Assembly: GCF_009649815.1 (NCBI RefSeq)
Contig: NZ_WJIC01000028.1
Span: 1-64,000 of the forward strand
Length of the DNA stretch: 64,000 nucleotides
Reading direction: 5' to 3'
From: Nocardia sp. SYP-A9097
GTDB lineage: Bacteria; Actinomycetota; Actinomycetes; Mycobacteriales; Mycobacteriaceae
The translations under genes and the position numbers were made by a program. Below are positions 53,101 through 63,700 of this stretch, in pieces. A model generated the notes under the pieces. The model saw only the letters and a list, made by a program, of their open reading frames with translations. It searched no databases and was not told where the DNA came from. Each line of letters starts with the position of its first letter. The first letter of the stretch is position 1.

Positions 53101-54740
53101 GCCGCCACACTGTCGAGACCCTGCAGCAGCGCGTCCAGGTCCGCACCCACCAGGGCCGCCCGATGTTCGAAATGCGCGCGGCCGGTGGCGAGGGAGAACC
53201 CGACGTCCGCGGGTCGCAGGTCCGGATGTTGCCGCACCCGTTCACGCAGGCGAGCGGCCTGCTCCCGCAACGCCGGTGCGGTGCGCGCGGACAGGACCCA
53301 CGGGACCATCCGCGAATCGGCGGCCCGCGCGGGGGCTGCCGCGACCGGCCGTTGTTCGACGATGACATGCGCATTCGTGCCCGAAATACCGAACGACGAG
53401 ACACCCGCACGACGCGGTCTGCCGTCCCGGGTATCCCATTCGCGGGCCCGGGTGAGCAGCTCGACAGCGCCCGTATCCCAATCCACGTGCGGCGTAGGCG
53501 CATCCACGTGCAGGGTGCGCGGCATGACGCCGTGGCGCATGGCCTCGACCATCTTGATGACCCCGGCGATACCGGCCGCACCCTGCGTATGACCGATATT
53601 CGATTTCACCGAACCGAGCCAGAGCGGACGCTCGGGATCACGATGCCGGCCGTACGTCGCGAGCAGGGCTTGGGCTTCGATGGGATCACCCAGCGACGTC
53701 CCGGTGCCATGCGCCTCCACCGCATCGATATCCTCGGCCGCCAATCCGGCATCGGCCAGTGCCTGCCGGATCAACCGTTCCTGCGACGGCCCGTTGGGGG
53801 CGGTCAAACCATTACTGGCACCGTCCTGATTCACCGCCGAACCGCGCACCACGGCCAGGATCGGATGCCCATTGGCCTCGGCATCGGAAAGCCGTTCCAG
53901 CAGTACCATTCCGGCGCCCTCACCCCAGCCGGTACCGTCCGCCGCCGCCGCGAACGACTTGCACCGGCCGTTCGCCGCGAGCCCGCCCTGCCGGGAGAAT
54001 TCGACGAACACACCCGGCGTGGCCATCACGGTGACGCCGCCCGCCAGGGCCATCGAACATTCGCCCTTCCGCAACGCCTGAGCCGCCAGATGAATGGCCA
54101 CCAGCGATGACGAGCAGGCGGTATCGACGGTCAGGGCCGGACCCTCCAGGCCCAGGTTGTACGCGATCCGGCCGGACACCACACTGCCCGCGCTGCCGAT
54201 CCCGAGTAGGCCCTCGAGGTCCTCATCGGGCAGCCGCACACTGTTGGCGTAGTCGCCGTAGAGCACCCCGGCGAACACTCCGGTACGGGTTCCGCGCATC
54301 GCGGCCGGGTCGATCCCGGCCCGTTCGAACACCTCCCACGAGGTTTCCAGCAGCAATCGCTGCTGCGGATCCATGGCGGTCGCCTCGCGCGGGCTGATAC
54401 CGAAGAATCCGGCATCGAAGGCCGCCGCGTCATAGAGGAATCCGCCCTCGCTGGTGTAACTCTTTCCGCGTGCCCGCTGATCGGTGTCGAACAGATTGTC
54501 CAGATCCCAACCCCGATCCTGCGGGAATTCGGAGATCGCGTCCCGTTCGCCGGCGACCAGCTCCCACAATTCCTCCGGAGATGTCACATCGCCGGGGTAG
54601 CGGCAGCTCATCGCGACGATCGCGATCGGCTCGCGGCTCGCGGATTCCATCTCCTGCACACGTTGCCGGGTTTGGTGCAGGTCGGCGGTCACCCACTTGA
54701 GGTAATCGACCAGCTTCTGTTCCCTGTCCGAGTTCGTCAT
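50124..54740 (-). CDS. Type I PKS, probable last module: KS-AT(malonyl)-KR(inactive)-ACP
   Basis: A 1538-residue single-module PKS. It has an N-terminal docking coil, KS with Cys209 (VDTACSSS) and AT with GHSIGE and SHAFHSPH (malonyl). There is no DH. The KR is degenerate: the nucleotide loop reads GVASLLG, no LDD is present, and the Ser/Tyr region reads LCCPASGTLG...HQGPVQAYF, with the catalytic Tyr gone. The module should therefore leave a beta-ketone. The ACP has Ser in LGFTSFGAL, with Thr for the usual Asp. The protein ends shortly after the ACP (VEEPVSESTP) without a docking tail or TE. All this fits a terminal module that hands a beta-ketoacyl-ACP to KASIII/glyceryl-ACP for tetronate closure. 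Confidence 0.95.
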   Translation of the reverse strand: MTNSDREQKLVDYLKWVTADLHQTRQRVQEMESASREPIAIVAMSCRYPGDVTSPEELWELVAGERDAISEFPQDRGWDLDNLFDTDQRARGKSYTSEGGFLYDAAAFDAGFFGISPREATAMDPQQRLLLETSWEVFERAGIDPAAMRGTRTGVFAGVLYGDYANSVRLPDEDLEGLLGIGSAGSVVSGRIAYNLGLEGPALTVDTACSSSLVAIHLAAQALRKGECSMALAGGVTVMATPGVFVEFSRQGGLAANGRCKSFAAAADGTGWGEGAGMVLLERLSDAEANGHPILAVVRGSAVNQDGASNGLTAPNGPSQERLIRQALADAGLAAEDIDAVEAHGTGTSLGDPIEAQALLATYGRHRDPERPLWLGSVKSNIGHTQGAAGIAGVIKMVEAMRHGVMPRTLHVDAPTPHVDWDTGAVELLTRAREWDTRDGRPRRAGVSSFGISGTNAHVIVEQRPVAAAPARAADSRMVPWVLSARTAPALREQAARLRERVRQHPDLRPADVGFSLATGRAHFEHRAALVGADLDALLQGLDSVAAGESAPNTVQGTTTGQGPTAFMFTGQGSQRAGMGKGLYQAFPVFAAALDEVCAAFEPHLDRSLRALMFADQGSPDSDLLNQTRYTQPALFALETALYRLLAQWGSTPDFLVGHSIGELVAAHVAGVLTLPDAAAMVAARGRLMQSARADGAMVAIEAAEEEVLAVLRERAGLGIAAVNGPRAVVISGDEAAALEVMAHFQGAGHKVRRLKVSHAFHSPHMDEVVAEFRAVVAGLTLKPAATPIVSNVTGRVAEVAELCSPDYWCDHIRQAVRFDDAIGTLHRAGVGRFVELGPDATLTAMAGTALARYEGVSAPPSLTPVLQPRRPEPRSALTALCRLFVTGAQIDWPAVFEGADAERVSLPPYAFQRRSYWIRDTDPVAGAGPGDDSGFWDMVRSGNAEGLAELLGFSAAQRADLAALLPGLSHWHDREERRFRIGWRALPAAESAPLSGSWLLLTPESESTGAYALSVAAALRTGGADVATVTIPDHGADPADLAAGAGGPLPTAAGVVLIVAENAGVATHFGGAVTVLRVLRALTAARIEAPLWVITRAAVAVPGSGTPPVPSSGQAPVWGLAQALLAEPPGGWGGLIDVPDPADAVSLGRLVTVLADADEDQVAVRGHRAYVRRLLPAPAGGAESRWTPTGTVLVTGVASLLGRAAVSWLAANGAQRLLVVAAEPIDAIGGVLDDPRVRVVACDVTDRDALTAVLAEIPAEHPLNAVVHVDDHIADPESTELTEAGLVAAAASAVAASNLDQLTSGFDLAAFVLCCPASGTLGVPELAHQGPVQAYFEALVRARRARGAVGTVVAWGPLTGAGPHGAARPLGSAELWEVPARRVLDVVGQAGADTVVVAAVLPGDQRRADRRDRFWGVVPGPDRAHTAAEPERASIAHLLAGASGAEREAVVVEWVRRAAADVLGLDSAAEVASDANLFDLGFTSFGALELSNRLRLAEVQLSPPILYEKPVPLEIARALLELLDGVAVEEPVSESTP

Positions 54741-54794
54741 GGCAGGTGAGCGTCCTTCCGAGCTGTGATCGGTGCGTTGTTCATGTGCGCCGTC

Positions 54795-57700
54795 CTATCG
54801 GCCGGACGCGGGCGGGACGGAGGAGGAGGTGAACGAGCCGAGCTCCCGGTCCAGCGCACCGAACAACTCGTCGTCGGTGGCCGGTTCGAAGACCTCGCCC
54901 GCGCCGTCGGGTTCATCACCCAACCTGCGCAGCAGGGCTTCGAGCCGGGTCGCGAAGGATGCTCGCAGCGGGTCGCCGGCCGGGCGGGCGAGCAGGTCGG
55001 CCTCGATGCGCGCCAAACCCTCCAGAGCCGGGCCGTCACCCGCCGGGGTGTCCGGGGTGATCCGGGTTCGCACGTAGCCGACGATGGCGTCGATGGTGGG
55101 GTAGTCGAAGATCAGCGTCGCGGGCAGCCGCAACCCCGTCACGGCACTGAGCCGGTTGCGGAGCTGGACGGCGGTGAGCGAGTCGAAACCCAGATCCTTG
55201 AGTGGACGCTCGGCATCGATATCGTCCGAATCGGCATGGCCGAGCACCTCGGCGATCTGGGTACGGACCGTGCCCAGAATGACCGCCGACTGCTCCGCCG
55301 CGTCCAACCCGGCCAACTCCCGGGTCAGATTCGCCACGTCACCGGAGTCCGCGATACCGTGACCGACCAGGTCGCGCAGTACCGCCGGTATCGTCCCGAA
55401 TTCCCGATCACGCTGGTACACACCGAGATTCACGCGTGCCGGGACGACCGCCGCCCGATCGACCAGCAGCGCCGCGTCCAGTAGACCGAGCGCCTCCGCG
55501 GACGGCATGAGCCCCAGGCCCGGACCGCCGGCGCGCAGCGCCGCGAGATCCGTACCCTCGGCGGCCCACTGCCCCCAGGCCAGGCTGACCGCGTGCCGCC
55601 CCGCCGCGCGCCGCCGTGCGGCGAGCGCGTCCAGGAAGGCGTCCGCGGCGGCCACGCCGCTCTGGTTCGGATCGCCGAGCACTCCCGCGGTGGTGGAGTA
55701 CAGCACGAACGCGGCCAGGTCGAGCTCCGCGGTGGCCCCGTGCAGCTGCCAGGCCGCGGCCACCGTCGCCTCGGGCGTCTCGGCCCTGAAGGTGTGGAAG
55801 ATCGCGGTCAGCGGGTGCCGCGAGTCGACGGCATCGACCATCGCTCGCACGCCGGCACTCTCGCACAGGTCCACCTCGACGATCTCGACCTGCGCGCCCG
55901 CCGCGATGAGTTCGCGCCGCAGTTCGTCATCGCCACCGCAGAGCAGCAGCCGCCGCACACCGTAGCGGGTGACCAGATGCCGCGCGGTGGCCGCACCCCG
56001 GGGAGCGTCACCGCCGGTGAGCAGTACGGTGCCGTCGGGGTCGAAGGCCACGCCCGGCCCGTCGCCGACGGGCGCACGAGTGAGTCGCGGCACGAACCAC
56101 TCGCCACCGCGCAGTGCGAGCTGTGGTTCATCACCACCCGCCACCGCCTGCAGCAGATCGGCGGACGGGTCCGCGGTATCGAGGTCGATCAGCACGACGC
56201 GACCGGGATACCGGACCTGAAGACCGCGGACCGCGCCCCATACCGTGGCGGCCGCGACATCGGAGACGATCTCACCTTCGTGGACCGGCACCGCGCCCCG
56301 GGTGACGACCAACAGCCGGGAGTCGTCCAGCAGGGGTTCGTCGAGCAGCTCGGCGATCCATTCCAGGACACCGCGCGCCAGCTCGCCGGCGGCGGTCCGA
56401 ACATCCGTGTCCGGGGCGGCGGCCGCGGCGAGCAGCACCACATCCGGGGCCAGGAAGTCGGCGTCGAATACCGGTCGATCGTGGAACGACAGCACCTCCG
56501 AGCCCGCGGCGACCAAGGCCTCGGAGAGTCCCGAAGCCGAGTCGACGGCCCAGACCCCGATCGTCGGCGTCTGCTCGGACCGGGCCGCGGACACCCAGTC
56601 CAGCTGATAGATCGAGCGCTGACCCGCGGCGCGCGCACTCGCCAGTTGCTGTGGTGAGACCGCCCGCAATGCCAGCGCGTCGACCTCCGCGACCGGCACA
56701 CCGTGCGAATCATCCAGTCGCAGTGAGACTTCCCCGTCGCCGATCGCGCCTATCCGTGCCCGTATCAGCCCCCGCGCGGCAGCCCGTTGCCGAACACCGT
56801 TCCAGGAGAACGGCATTCGTATCTCGGCCCGCTCCTGACCTGGCTCGGCGTCGAACAGGGCGACCAACAGCGCGGCGTCCAGCAATGCGGGGTGGATACG
56901 GTGACCGGCGGCGTCGGGCACCGCAATCTCGGCGTAGATATCGTCACCGTCACGCCAGGCCGCACGCAGATTGTCGAAGGCGGGCTGGTACTCGACACCC
57001 AGACCCAGCGCCCGCTCCCGCAGTTCGGCGAGATCGACCGGCACCGCGGACGCCGGGGGCACCGTACCCGGCAGACCCGCACCGCGGCGGCCGCTGTCGG
57101 CCGTCGCGGCGACCAGAGTGGCACTCGCGTGCAACGTCCACTCCAGGTTCTCCCGGATATCGTCACCGACCGGCCGGGAGTACACCGTCACCGCGCGCCG
57201 ACCGGTCTGCCCGTCGAGTTCGCGGACCCGCACCTGCAGGTGGCATCGGACGCCGGGCTCCAGCACCAGCGGCGCCTGCACCGTCAACTCCTCGATCTGC
57301 GGGGTATCGGTGTCCGCCGCGGCATGCAGGGCCAGATCCAGGTACGCGCTGCCGGGCAGCAGCACGGTGCCCAGAATGCGATGCCCGGCGATCCACGGCT
57401 TGGCGGTGGCGGTCAGCATGGCGGTGAGCACCCGGCCCTGCTCGCCCGGAAGTTCCACCGCCGCACCGAGAATCGGATGATTGGCGTCGGTCAGGCCGAG
57501 CGAGACCGGGTCGCCGTGGGTGGTGGGGGCATCGAGCCAGAAGCGTTCCCGGGCGAAGGCGTATGTCGGCAGGTCGATCACCCGGCCCGCCGGGATCACC
57601 GCGTCCCAGTCGGGGCTGTGGCCGTGCAGATGCGCCTCGGCCACCGCGGCCGTGAATCGCGCCGAACCACCGTCATCGCGTTGCAGCGTGCCGATGGCCA

Positions 57701-60700
57701 CCGCATTGCGGCCGGTCTCGGCGAGGGTGTCGGTGAGCGGCGCCGTCAGCACCGGATTGGCACTGACCTCGATGAACAGCGTGTGGCCGGCCTCGGACAG
57801 CGCCCGCACGGTGTCCCGCAGCCGTACCGGTTCGGCCAGGTTGCGATACCAGTAGGCGGCGTCCAGGGTGGCACCGCCGATGAGCCCGCCGGTCACGGTC
57901 GAATAGAACGGGATCGCCCCGGCACCGGGCGCGGTGGCGGCCAGATCGTCCAGCACGCGGCCGCGAATCGACTCCACATGCGGTGAGTGCGAGGCGAATG
58001 TGGCCGGGAGTACCCGCGCCCGATAACCGTCGGCCTCGCACACGGAGACGAACTCGGTGACGGCATCGATCGGTCCGGCGATCACGGTCGCGGCCGGGCC
58101 GATCATGCCCGCCACGTACATGCCGGGCCGTCCCGTGAGCCGGTCGGTGATCTCCTCGGCCGGTGCCGCGACCGAGGCCAGGGTGCCGGTCTCGAGCAGT
58201 GGGAGGGCGGCCTGGGCGCGCAGGGTGACGATGCGCGCGGAATCCTCCAGCGACAGCACACCCGAGACGTAGGCCGCGGCGATCTCACCCTGGGACTGAC
58301 CGACCACCGCGTCCGGATGGATGCCGCGCGCACGCCACAGTGCGGCGAGGCCGATCATGACCGCCCACAGCGTGGGTTGCAGCACCTCCATCCGAGTCAG
58401 CGATGCGGCACCCGCGTCGGTGGTGAGCACCTCGTGCAGATCCCAGTCCACGAAGGGTGTCAGTGCGGCGGCGCAGGCGCGCAGCTGCTCGGCGAAGACC
58501 GGTTCGGTGGCGAGCAGGTCGCGGGCCATCGCGGCCCACTGCCAGCCCTGACCCGGGAAAACGAACACCAGTCCGCCCGAGCGGGCGGGCAGCGGTCCCG
58601 TGACCGGCAGCACTCCGGCGGTCGGCGTCTGCGTGGTCAGCGCGTCCAGCGCGGTGATCGCCTCATCCCGGTCGGCGGCGACGACCGCGGCGCGGTACTC
58701 GAATTGGGTTCGGCCCTGGACCAGCGAATAGGCCACATCCCGCAGACTCCGCGCCGGGTCTTCGGCCAGGAACGCGCGCAGCCGCGCGGCCTGTGCTGCC
58801 ACCCCGCGCGCCGACTTCGCCGACACGACCAGGGGCAGCGCCACGGGTTGCGGTTCCGGTTCCGGCTCCGCGCCCGAGTACACCGGGGCCTGTTCGAGGA
58901 TGACGTGCGCGTTGGTGCCCGAGATCCCGAAGGATGACACCCCCGCGCGGCGGGGACGGTCACCCTCGACGGACCAGTCCCGGGCCCGGGTGAGCAGCGC
59001 GACGGTGCCCTCGCTCCAATCCACATGCGGGGTCGGCTCGTCGATGTGCAGTGTTCTGGGCAGCACGCCGTGCCGCATGGCCTGCACCATCTTTATGACT
59101 CCGCCCACACCGGCCGCAGCCTGCGAGTGACCGATATTCGACTTCAGCGACCCCAGCCACAGCGGGGTCCGGGGATCCCGGTCGCGGCCGTAGGTGGCCA
59201 GCAGGGCCTGTGCCTCGATGGGATCACCGAGCGCGGTACCGGTGCCGTGCGCCTCGACCGCATCCACACCGTCCGCGGATACTCCCGCATTGGCCAGCGC
59301 CTGCCGAATCACCCGCTCCTGCGAGGGTCCGTTGGGTGCGCTCAAACCATTGCTGGCACCGTCCTGGTTGGTTGCCGAACCGCGGATGACGGCCAGAATC
59401 GGGTGTCCATTGGCGATCGCGTCGGACTGGCGTTCGAGCAACAACATGCCCGCGCCCTCCGCGAACCCGGTACCGTCGGCCCCCGCGGCGAACGCCTTGC
59501 AGCGGCCGTCGAACGCGAGCACGCGCTGCCTGGCGAAGTCGATGAACACATCCGGGCTGGTATTCACGGTGACGCCACCGGCCAGCGCCATACTGCATTC
59601 CCCATTGCGCAGCGACTGCGCGGCCAGGTGAATGGCGACCAGCGACGAGGAGCAGGCGGTATCGATACTGACCGCCGGGCCTTCGAAACCCAGGGTGTAG
59701 GCGATCCGGCCGGAGGCGACACTGCCGGTCTTGCCGGTCAGCAGATAGCCCTCGACGTCGTGCGCGCCGTTCGACGCCGCGGTCGTCGTGGACGGACCGT
59801 ACTGCTGGGTGATCACACCGGTGAACACGCCGATCGGCGTGCCGCGCAACGTGTTCGGTGGAATCGCCGCCCGCTCGAGCACCTCCCAGCTGGTCTCCAG
59901 CAGCATTCGCTGCTGCGGATCCATGGCCAGGGCCTCGCGCGGATTGATGCCGAAGAACGCGGGATCGAAATCCGCTGCCTCGGTGACGAATCCGCCGGTT
60001 GTCGCGTACGTGGTGCCCGCGTGTTCGGGGTCCGGGTGGTAGATCCCGGCGATATCCCAGCCGCGGTTCGACGGGAACGTTCCGATCGCGTCCTGCTCGT
60101 CGACCAGCAGCCGCCACAGTTCTTCGGGCGAGTCGACCCCACCGGGGTAGCGGCAGGCCATCGCGACGATGGCGATGGGTTCGGTGGTCGCGTCGACGCG
60201 GGTACCGGGCACGACGGGCTGGGCCGGGGCCTCGGCAACGGCGTACAGCTCGGAGTGCAGATGGTCGGCGAGCGTGTCCGGGGTCGGATAGTCGAAGATC
60301 AGGGTGGCCGGAAGGCGAAGGCCCGTAACGGCTTTGAGCCGGTTGCGCAGTTCGACCGCGGTGAGCGAGTCGAACCCGAGATCCTTGAACGCCTGATGCG
60401 GCGCGATGGCCTGGGCCGAGTCATGGCCGAGGATCGCCGCCACCTGCTCGGTGAGCATGTCGACCAGGGCGTCTCGGCGCTCCGCGACCGGCAGGCTCGC
60501 CAATCGGTCGGTGACCGTGGCGGCCACCCGATTCCCGGATGTGGCCGCGGTGCGCGCCGGACTCGTCAGCAGTCCGGAGAATATCCGCGGAAGTGTGCCC
60601 TGATCGGCCAGTTCGCGCAGGGCGGAGCGTTCCAGCCGGGTCGAGACGGTGTGCGCGCGGCCACCGGCCAGCGCGGCGTCGAACAGGGCGAGACCGACTT

Positions 60701-63700
60701 CATTGGTAATGGGTGTCAGGCCCGATCGCCGGATCCGGTCGATATCGCGTTCGGTCAACGCGCCAGTCATGGCACTGGACTCCTCCCAGAAACCCCACGA
60801 CAAACTCGACGCCACCAAACCACGCGCCCGCCGAAAACCAGCCAAACCATCCAAAAACGAATTCGCCGCAGCATAATTCGCCTGACCAGAATTACCCAGC
60901 ACACCACTCGCCGACGAAAACAGAACAAACGCCGACAAATCCAAACCCTCCGTCGCCCGATGCAACCACCACCCCGCATCCACCTTCGGCACCAACACCC
61001 GATCCAACTGCTCCACCGACATCGCCGAAACCACCGAATCCTCGAGCACACCCGCGGTATGAACCACCGCCGTCAACCGAGGCACACCCGCGACCAACTC
61101 CCGCACCACGGCCTCATCGCCGACATCGCAGGCCACCACCTGTACCCGTGCGCCCAGTCCGGTCAGCTCCTCGCACAACTCCCCCGCGCCCGCCGCACCC
61201 GGACCCTGCCGGGACACCAGCACCAGGTCGCGAATCCCCCACTCCCGCACCACGAACCGCGCGATCAGACCACCCAGCGTGCCGGTACCACCGGTGATCA
61301 ACACCGAACCGTCCGGATCCAGCGCGGTGGGAACGGTCAGCACGTGTTTGCCGATGTTCCGGCCCTGCTGCAGGTGCCGGAAGGCTTCGGGAGCGTGGTG
61401 AATATCGGTGGCGTACAAGGGAAGTGGGGTGAGAACGCCGCGTTCGAACAGTTCGCGCAGGTCGGTCAGCATCTCCCGATGGCGATCCGGTCCGGCCTCG
61501 ATCAAGTCGAAGGCACGATAGTGGACACCCGGGAAGAGTTGTGCGATCTCGTCGGCGTCGCGGATATCGGTCTTGCCCATTTCGATGAAACGGCCCGCGT
61601 TCGAAGGCAGCAAACGCAGGGATGCGTCGACGAATTCGCCTGCGAGCGAATTGAGTACGATATCGATGCCGTCGGGCACGGCCGCGGCGAAGCGGTCCGC
61701 GAATTCGAGGGTGCGGGAATTCGCTATCCGCTCATCGCTCAGACCGGCGGCGCGGAGAACTCCCCATTTACCCGGGCTCGCCGTCGCGTAGACGTCGAGT
61801 CCCCAGTGCCGGGCGAGTTGGATGGCCGCCTGACCCACACCGCCAGCGGCGGCGTGAATGAGGATCTTCTCCCCGGTGCGGACGGTGGCGAGATCACGCA
61901 ACCCGTAGTAGGCGGTGAGGAAGACCACCGGAACGGCCGCGGCCTGGGCGTAGGTCCACCCGGTGGGCATCGGCACCAGCCAGCGGTGATCGACCACCGT
62001 GATCGGTGCGGCCGCGGAGGCGGCCAGACCCATCACCCGGTCACCCGCTTTCAGCGAGGTGACATCCGGTGCGGTCTCGAGGACCACACCGGCCGCTTCG
62101 CTGCCGATGGTGCCGTGCCCCGGATACACGCCGAGGGTGATCAGGACATCACGGAAGTTGATGCCGGAGGCGCGCACCGCGATGCGCACCTGTCCGGGCC
62201 GGAGCGGTGCGGCGGCCTCCGGATGGGTGGCCAGCGTGAGATTGTCGATCGTGCCGGAGCGGGTGATGTCGAGCCGCCACGGTCCGGTGTCCGGTTCGGT
62301 GAGCGCCGGGGCGCCGACCGCGATCAGCCGTAGCCGGTGCAAGCCGTCCGGTCGTGCGGCGAGTTGGGGTTCGCCGCTGGCCACCGCCTCGGCCACCAGC
62401 TCCGGATCGGCCGCACCGCCGGCACCGAGATCGAGCAGGACGATCCGGTCCGGATTCTCGGTCTGCGCGGTGCGGACCAGACCCCAGAGCGCGGCGGCGG
62501 GCAGGTCGCCGACCGCCTCACCGACCCCGGCCGCGACCGCGCCGCGGGTGGTGATCACCAGACGGGTGGATTCGAATGCGGGTTCGGCCAGGAACACCTG
62601 CACGAAACGCAGGGCACGCGCGGTGAGCGCATGTGTCGCCGCCGGAATCTCCCCGTCCGGTCCGGCCGCGGGCACCACCAGCACCTGCGGTGCGGTATCC
62701 GCGGATTCCCGCAGGATCTCCGGATCGAGGGCGGGCAGGGTGCGTATGGTCAGCGATTCCGGCGGGGTCGCCGCGGCGGGCAGCAACTCCCAGTTCAGCT
62801 CGTACCCGGCGGTGGCCGCGCGGGCACCGGCGGAGAGCTTGCCGGCGTCGACGGCCCGCACGGTGAGTGATTCGGCCGCGAGCACCGTGGCACCGGCGGG
62901 GTCGGCGACCGTCAATTCGATTGTGTCGGAACCGGTCCGGTCGATGCGGACGCGCAGCGTCGTAGCGCCGGTGGCATGCAGTTGCGCACCGGTCCAGGTG
63001 AATGGCAGTTGGACTCCGGCCGCGGGCGTATCACCCTCCTCGGGGAGCAGTAGCGGATGCAGAGCCGCGTCGAGCAGGGCCGGATGCAACCCGTAACCGG
63101 CGATGTCGGTGTCCTCGGGCAGCGTGACCTCGGCGTAGGTGGTCCGGCCCGCACGCCATACCGTGCGCAGGCCGCGCAGGGCGGGCCCGTACTCGTAACC
63201 GCGTTCGGCCAGCCGGTCGTACACGCCGGTGAGGTCGAGGGGGGCGGCACCGGCCGGTGGCCACTGTGCCGCCCAGTCGTTCGCGGCCACACCGGAGTCT
63301 TCGGCGGTGAGGGTGGCGGTGGCGTGCCGTATCCAGTCGGCGTGCTCGGTGCGCGAGTGCAGGGTCAGAGTCCGGTGTCCGGTGCCGGTATCGGCCTCGG
63401 TGATGCCGATCTGCAGCTGTACCGGGCGGTCGGCGGTGAGCACCAGCGGCGCCTCCAGCATCAGTTCTTCGACTCGGCCGGTATCGGTGCGCCCCGCCGC
63501 GTGCAGGGCGAGATCGAGGTAGGCGGTTCCGGGTAGCAGCACCGTGTCGTATACGGCGTGGTCGGCTATCCACGGGTGGTCTTCGAGCGCCAACCGGCCG
63601 GTGAACATCCAGCCTCGGGTGCTCGATATTTCGGTGGTCGCACCCAGCAGCGCGTGCCGCGCCGCTTCCACGCCGAGCGCCGCCGGGTCACCGGCGGCGG

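Noticed and set aside
59025..62333. A 1102-residue open frame on the plus strand
   Set aside because: It is antisense to the PKS gene at 54795-64000, has Arg/Gly-rich composition without domains, and arises from the GC-rich third positions of the real gene.
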